This document shows, piece by piece, positions 63,614 through 64,000 of a DNA stretch of 64,000 nucleotides. Under the pieces are notes generated by a model. It did no database searches, had not been told where the DNA came from, and was given only the letters and a program-made list of their open reading frames with translations. Origin of the DNA: Bacillus sp. FJAT-50079. Its GTDB lineage: Bacteria; Bacillota; Bacilli; Bacillales; Bacillaceae_C. Made by a program: the position numbers and the translations under genes. Position 1 is the stretch's first letter, and every line of letters begins with the position of its first letter. The DNA lies in NCBI RefSeq assembly GCF_018343515.1, contig NZ_JAGYPD010000005.1, positions 328,918 through 392,917 of the forward strand, written 5' to 3'.

Positions 63614-64000
63614 ATGAGTGAGGAAAGATTTGATCGGATTGAGGAAATGCTGGCACAGCTATTAAAAATGGTAGCAAATACGAATCAAGAGCAAGCAAAA
63701 ATGAGAAAAGAAATGGCTTTGAAAACTGATGTGGACTCATTGAAGGCAGACATGGGCACCATGAAAACTGATATGGACTCATTGAAGGCGGACATGGGCA
63801 CCATGAAGGCAGATATGGACTCAATGAAGACAGAGATGGGTTTCATGCGCGAGAATATTTCTCGGATTGAAAAAAAGGGCGATGAGCGCCATGAGCAAAT
63901 CCTATCTGAATTACAATTAATAAAAATCGACCAAGATTTTACTTGGGAAAAGGCCGTTAAAACAGAGCGAGAAGTGGGCATTATAAAAAAGCAAATGGGT
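63614..64000 (+). CDS. Coiled-coil protein with 14-residue repeats (3' end outside window)
   Basis: 129 visible residues and no stop before the window end. AAAAAAGGAGGTG precedes the ATG at 63614 by 6 nt (another ATG at 63611 is less well placed). An N-terminal amphipathic helix (FDRIEEMLAQLLKMV) is followed by near-perfect 14-residue units of the form MDSLKADMGTMK, repeated about 2.5 times (about 63734-63838) in 42-bp copies. A longer heptad-type coiled coil follows. This pattern is common in small uncharacterised Bacillus coiled-coil proteins; function unknown. Confidence 0.8.
   Translation, partial: MSEERFDRIEEMLAQLLKMVANTNQEQAKMRKEMALKTDVDSLKADMGTMKTDMDSLKADMGTMKADMDSMKTEMGFMRENISRIEKKGDERHEQILSELQLIKIDQDFTWEKAVKTEREVGIIKKQMG

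Overview
This 64 kb window is a low-GC Bacillota chromosome segment. Strong Shine-Dalgarno sites, TTG/GTG starts, a gamma-type spore protein, a spore-type catalase, qoxABCD, FosB and a YesLMNOPQ-like sugar module point to a spore-forming member of the Bacillaceae. I saw no rRNA, tRNA, CRISPR array, prophage or transposase.

Layout. 1-1.5 kb: 3' end of an acetolactate synthase large-subunit gene without a following small subunit, then a Crp/Fnr-type regulator. 1.5-9 kb: a spore-type catalase, a leftward heme-copper reductase operon (subunits IIa, II and I, Sco, a CtaG-like membrane protein and a CuA lipoprotein), and a divergent second catalase. Subunit I keeps all six metal-ligand histidines but has Asn where oxygen reductases of this family have the cross-linked Tyr. 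The operon may therefore encode a CuA-type nitric oxide reductase and not an oxidase. 9-10 kb: a two-level tandem repeat (52-bp monomers, 104-bp dimers). 10-30 kb: RNA modification, spore proteins, methyltransferases, a sugar ABC transporter with its two-component system, DHFR, lipoproteins, an alcohol dehydrogenase, FosB and nitronate monooxygenase. 30-37 kb: qoxABCD menaquinol oxidase, then a PadR-controlled envelope module. 37-49 kb: acetate transporter, fluoride channels, pyruvate carboxylase and a large sortase-anchored metallophosphoesterase. 50-56 kb: a complete nitrite-to-ammonium operon (nirB, nirD, siroheme genes, nitrite channel). 56.6-57.4 kb: a second, unrelated tandem repeat. 57-64 kb: lipoprotein, MFS exporter, SWIM protein, ChrA chromate transporter and the start of a coiled-coil protein.

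How the parts fit. Four exact copies of TGTGA-N6-TCACA occur, and only in front of the heme-copper reductase operon, qoxABCD and nirBD. At the first two the site is centred 41.5 bp upstream of the start predicted from a -10 hexamer, the geometry of a class II Crp/Fnr activator. The regulator at 767-1462 carries the RETxxR recognition helix that reads TGTGA. The simplest reading is one nitrogen-oxide/low-oxygen respiratory regulon: nitrite is reduced to ammonium by NirBD with siroheme made from the same operon, leaked NO is removed by the CuA reductase, and menaquinol oxidase is co-controlled. The two repeat arrays are non-coding, have monomers close to whole helical turns (52 and 21 bp), and are the least explained structures in the window. 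Functional calls come from remembered family features; no database search was possible.
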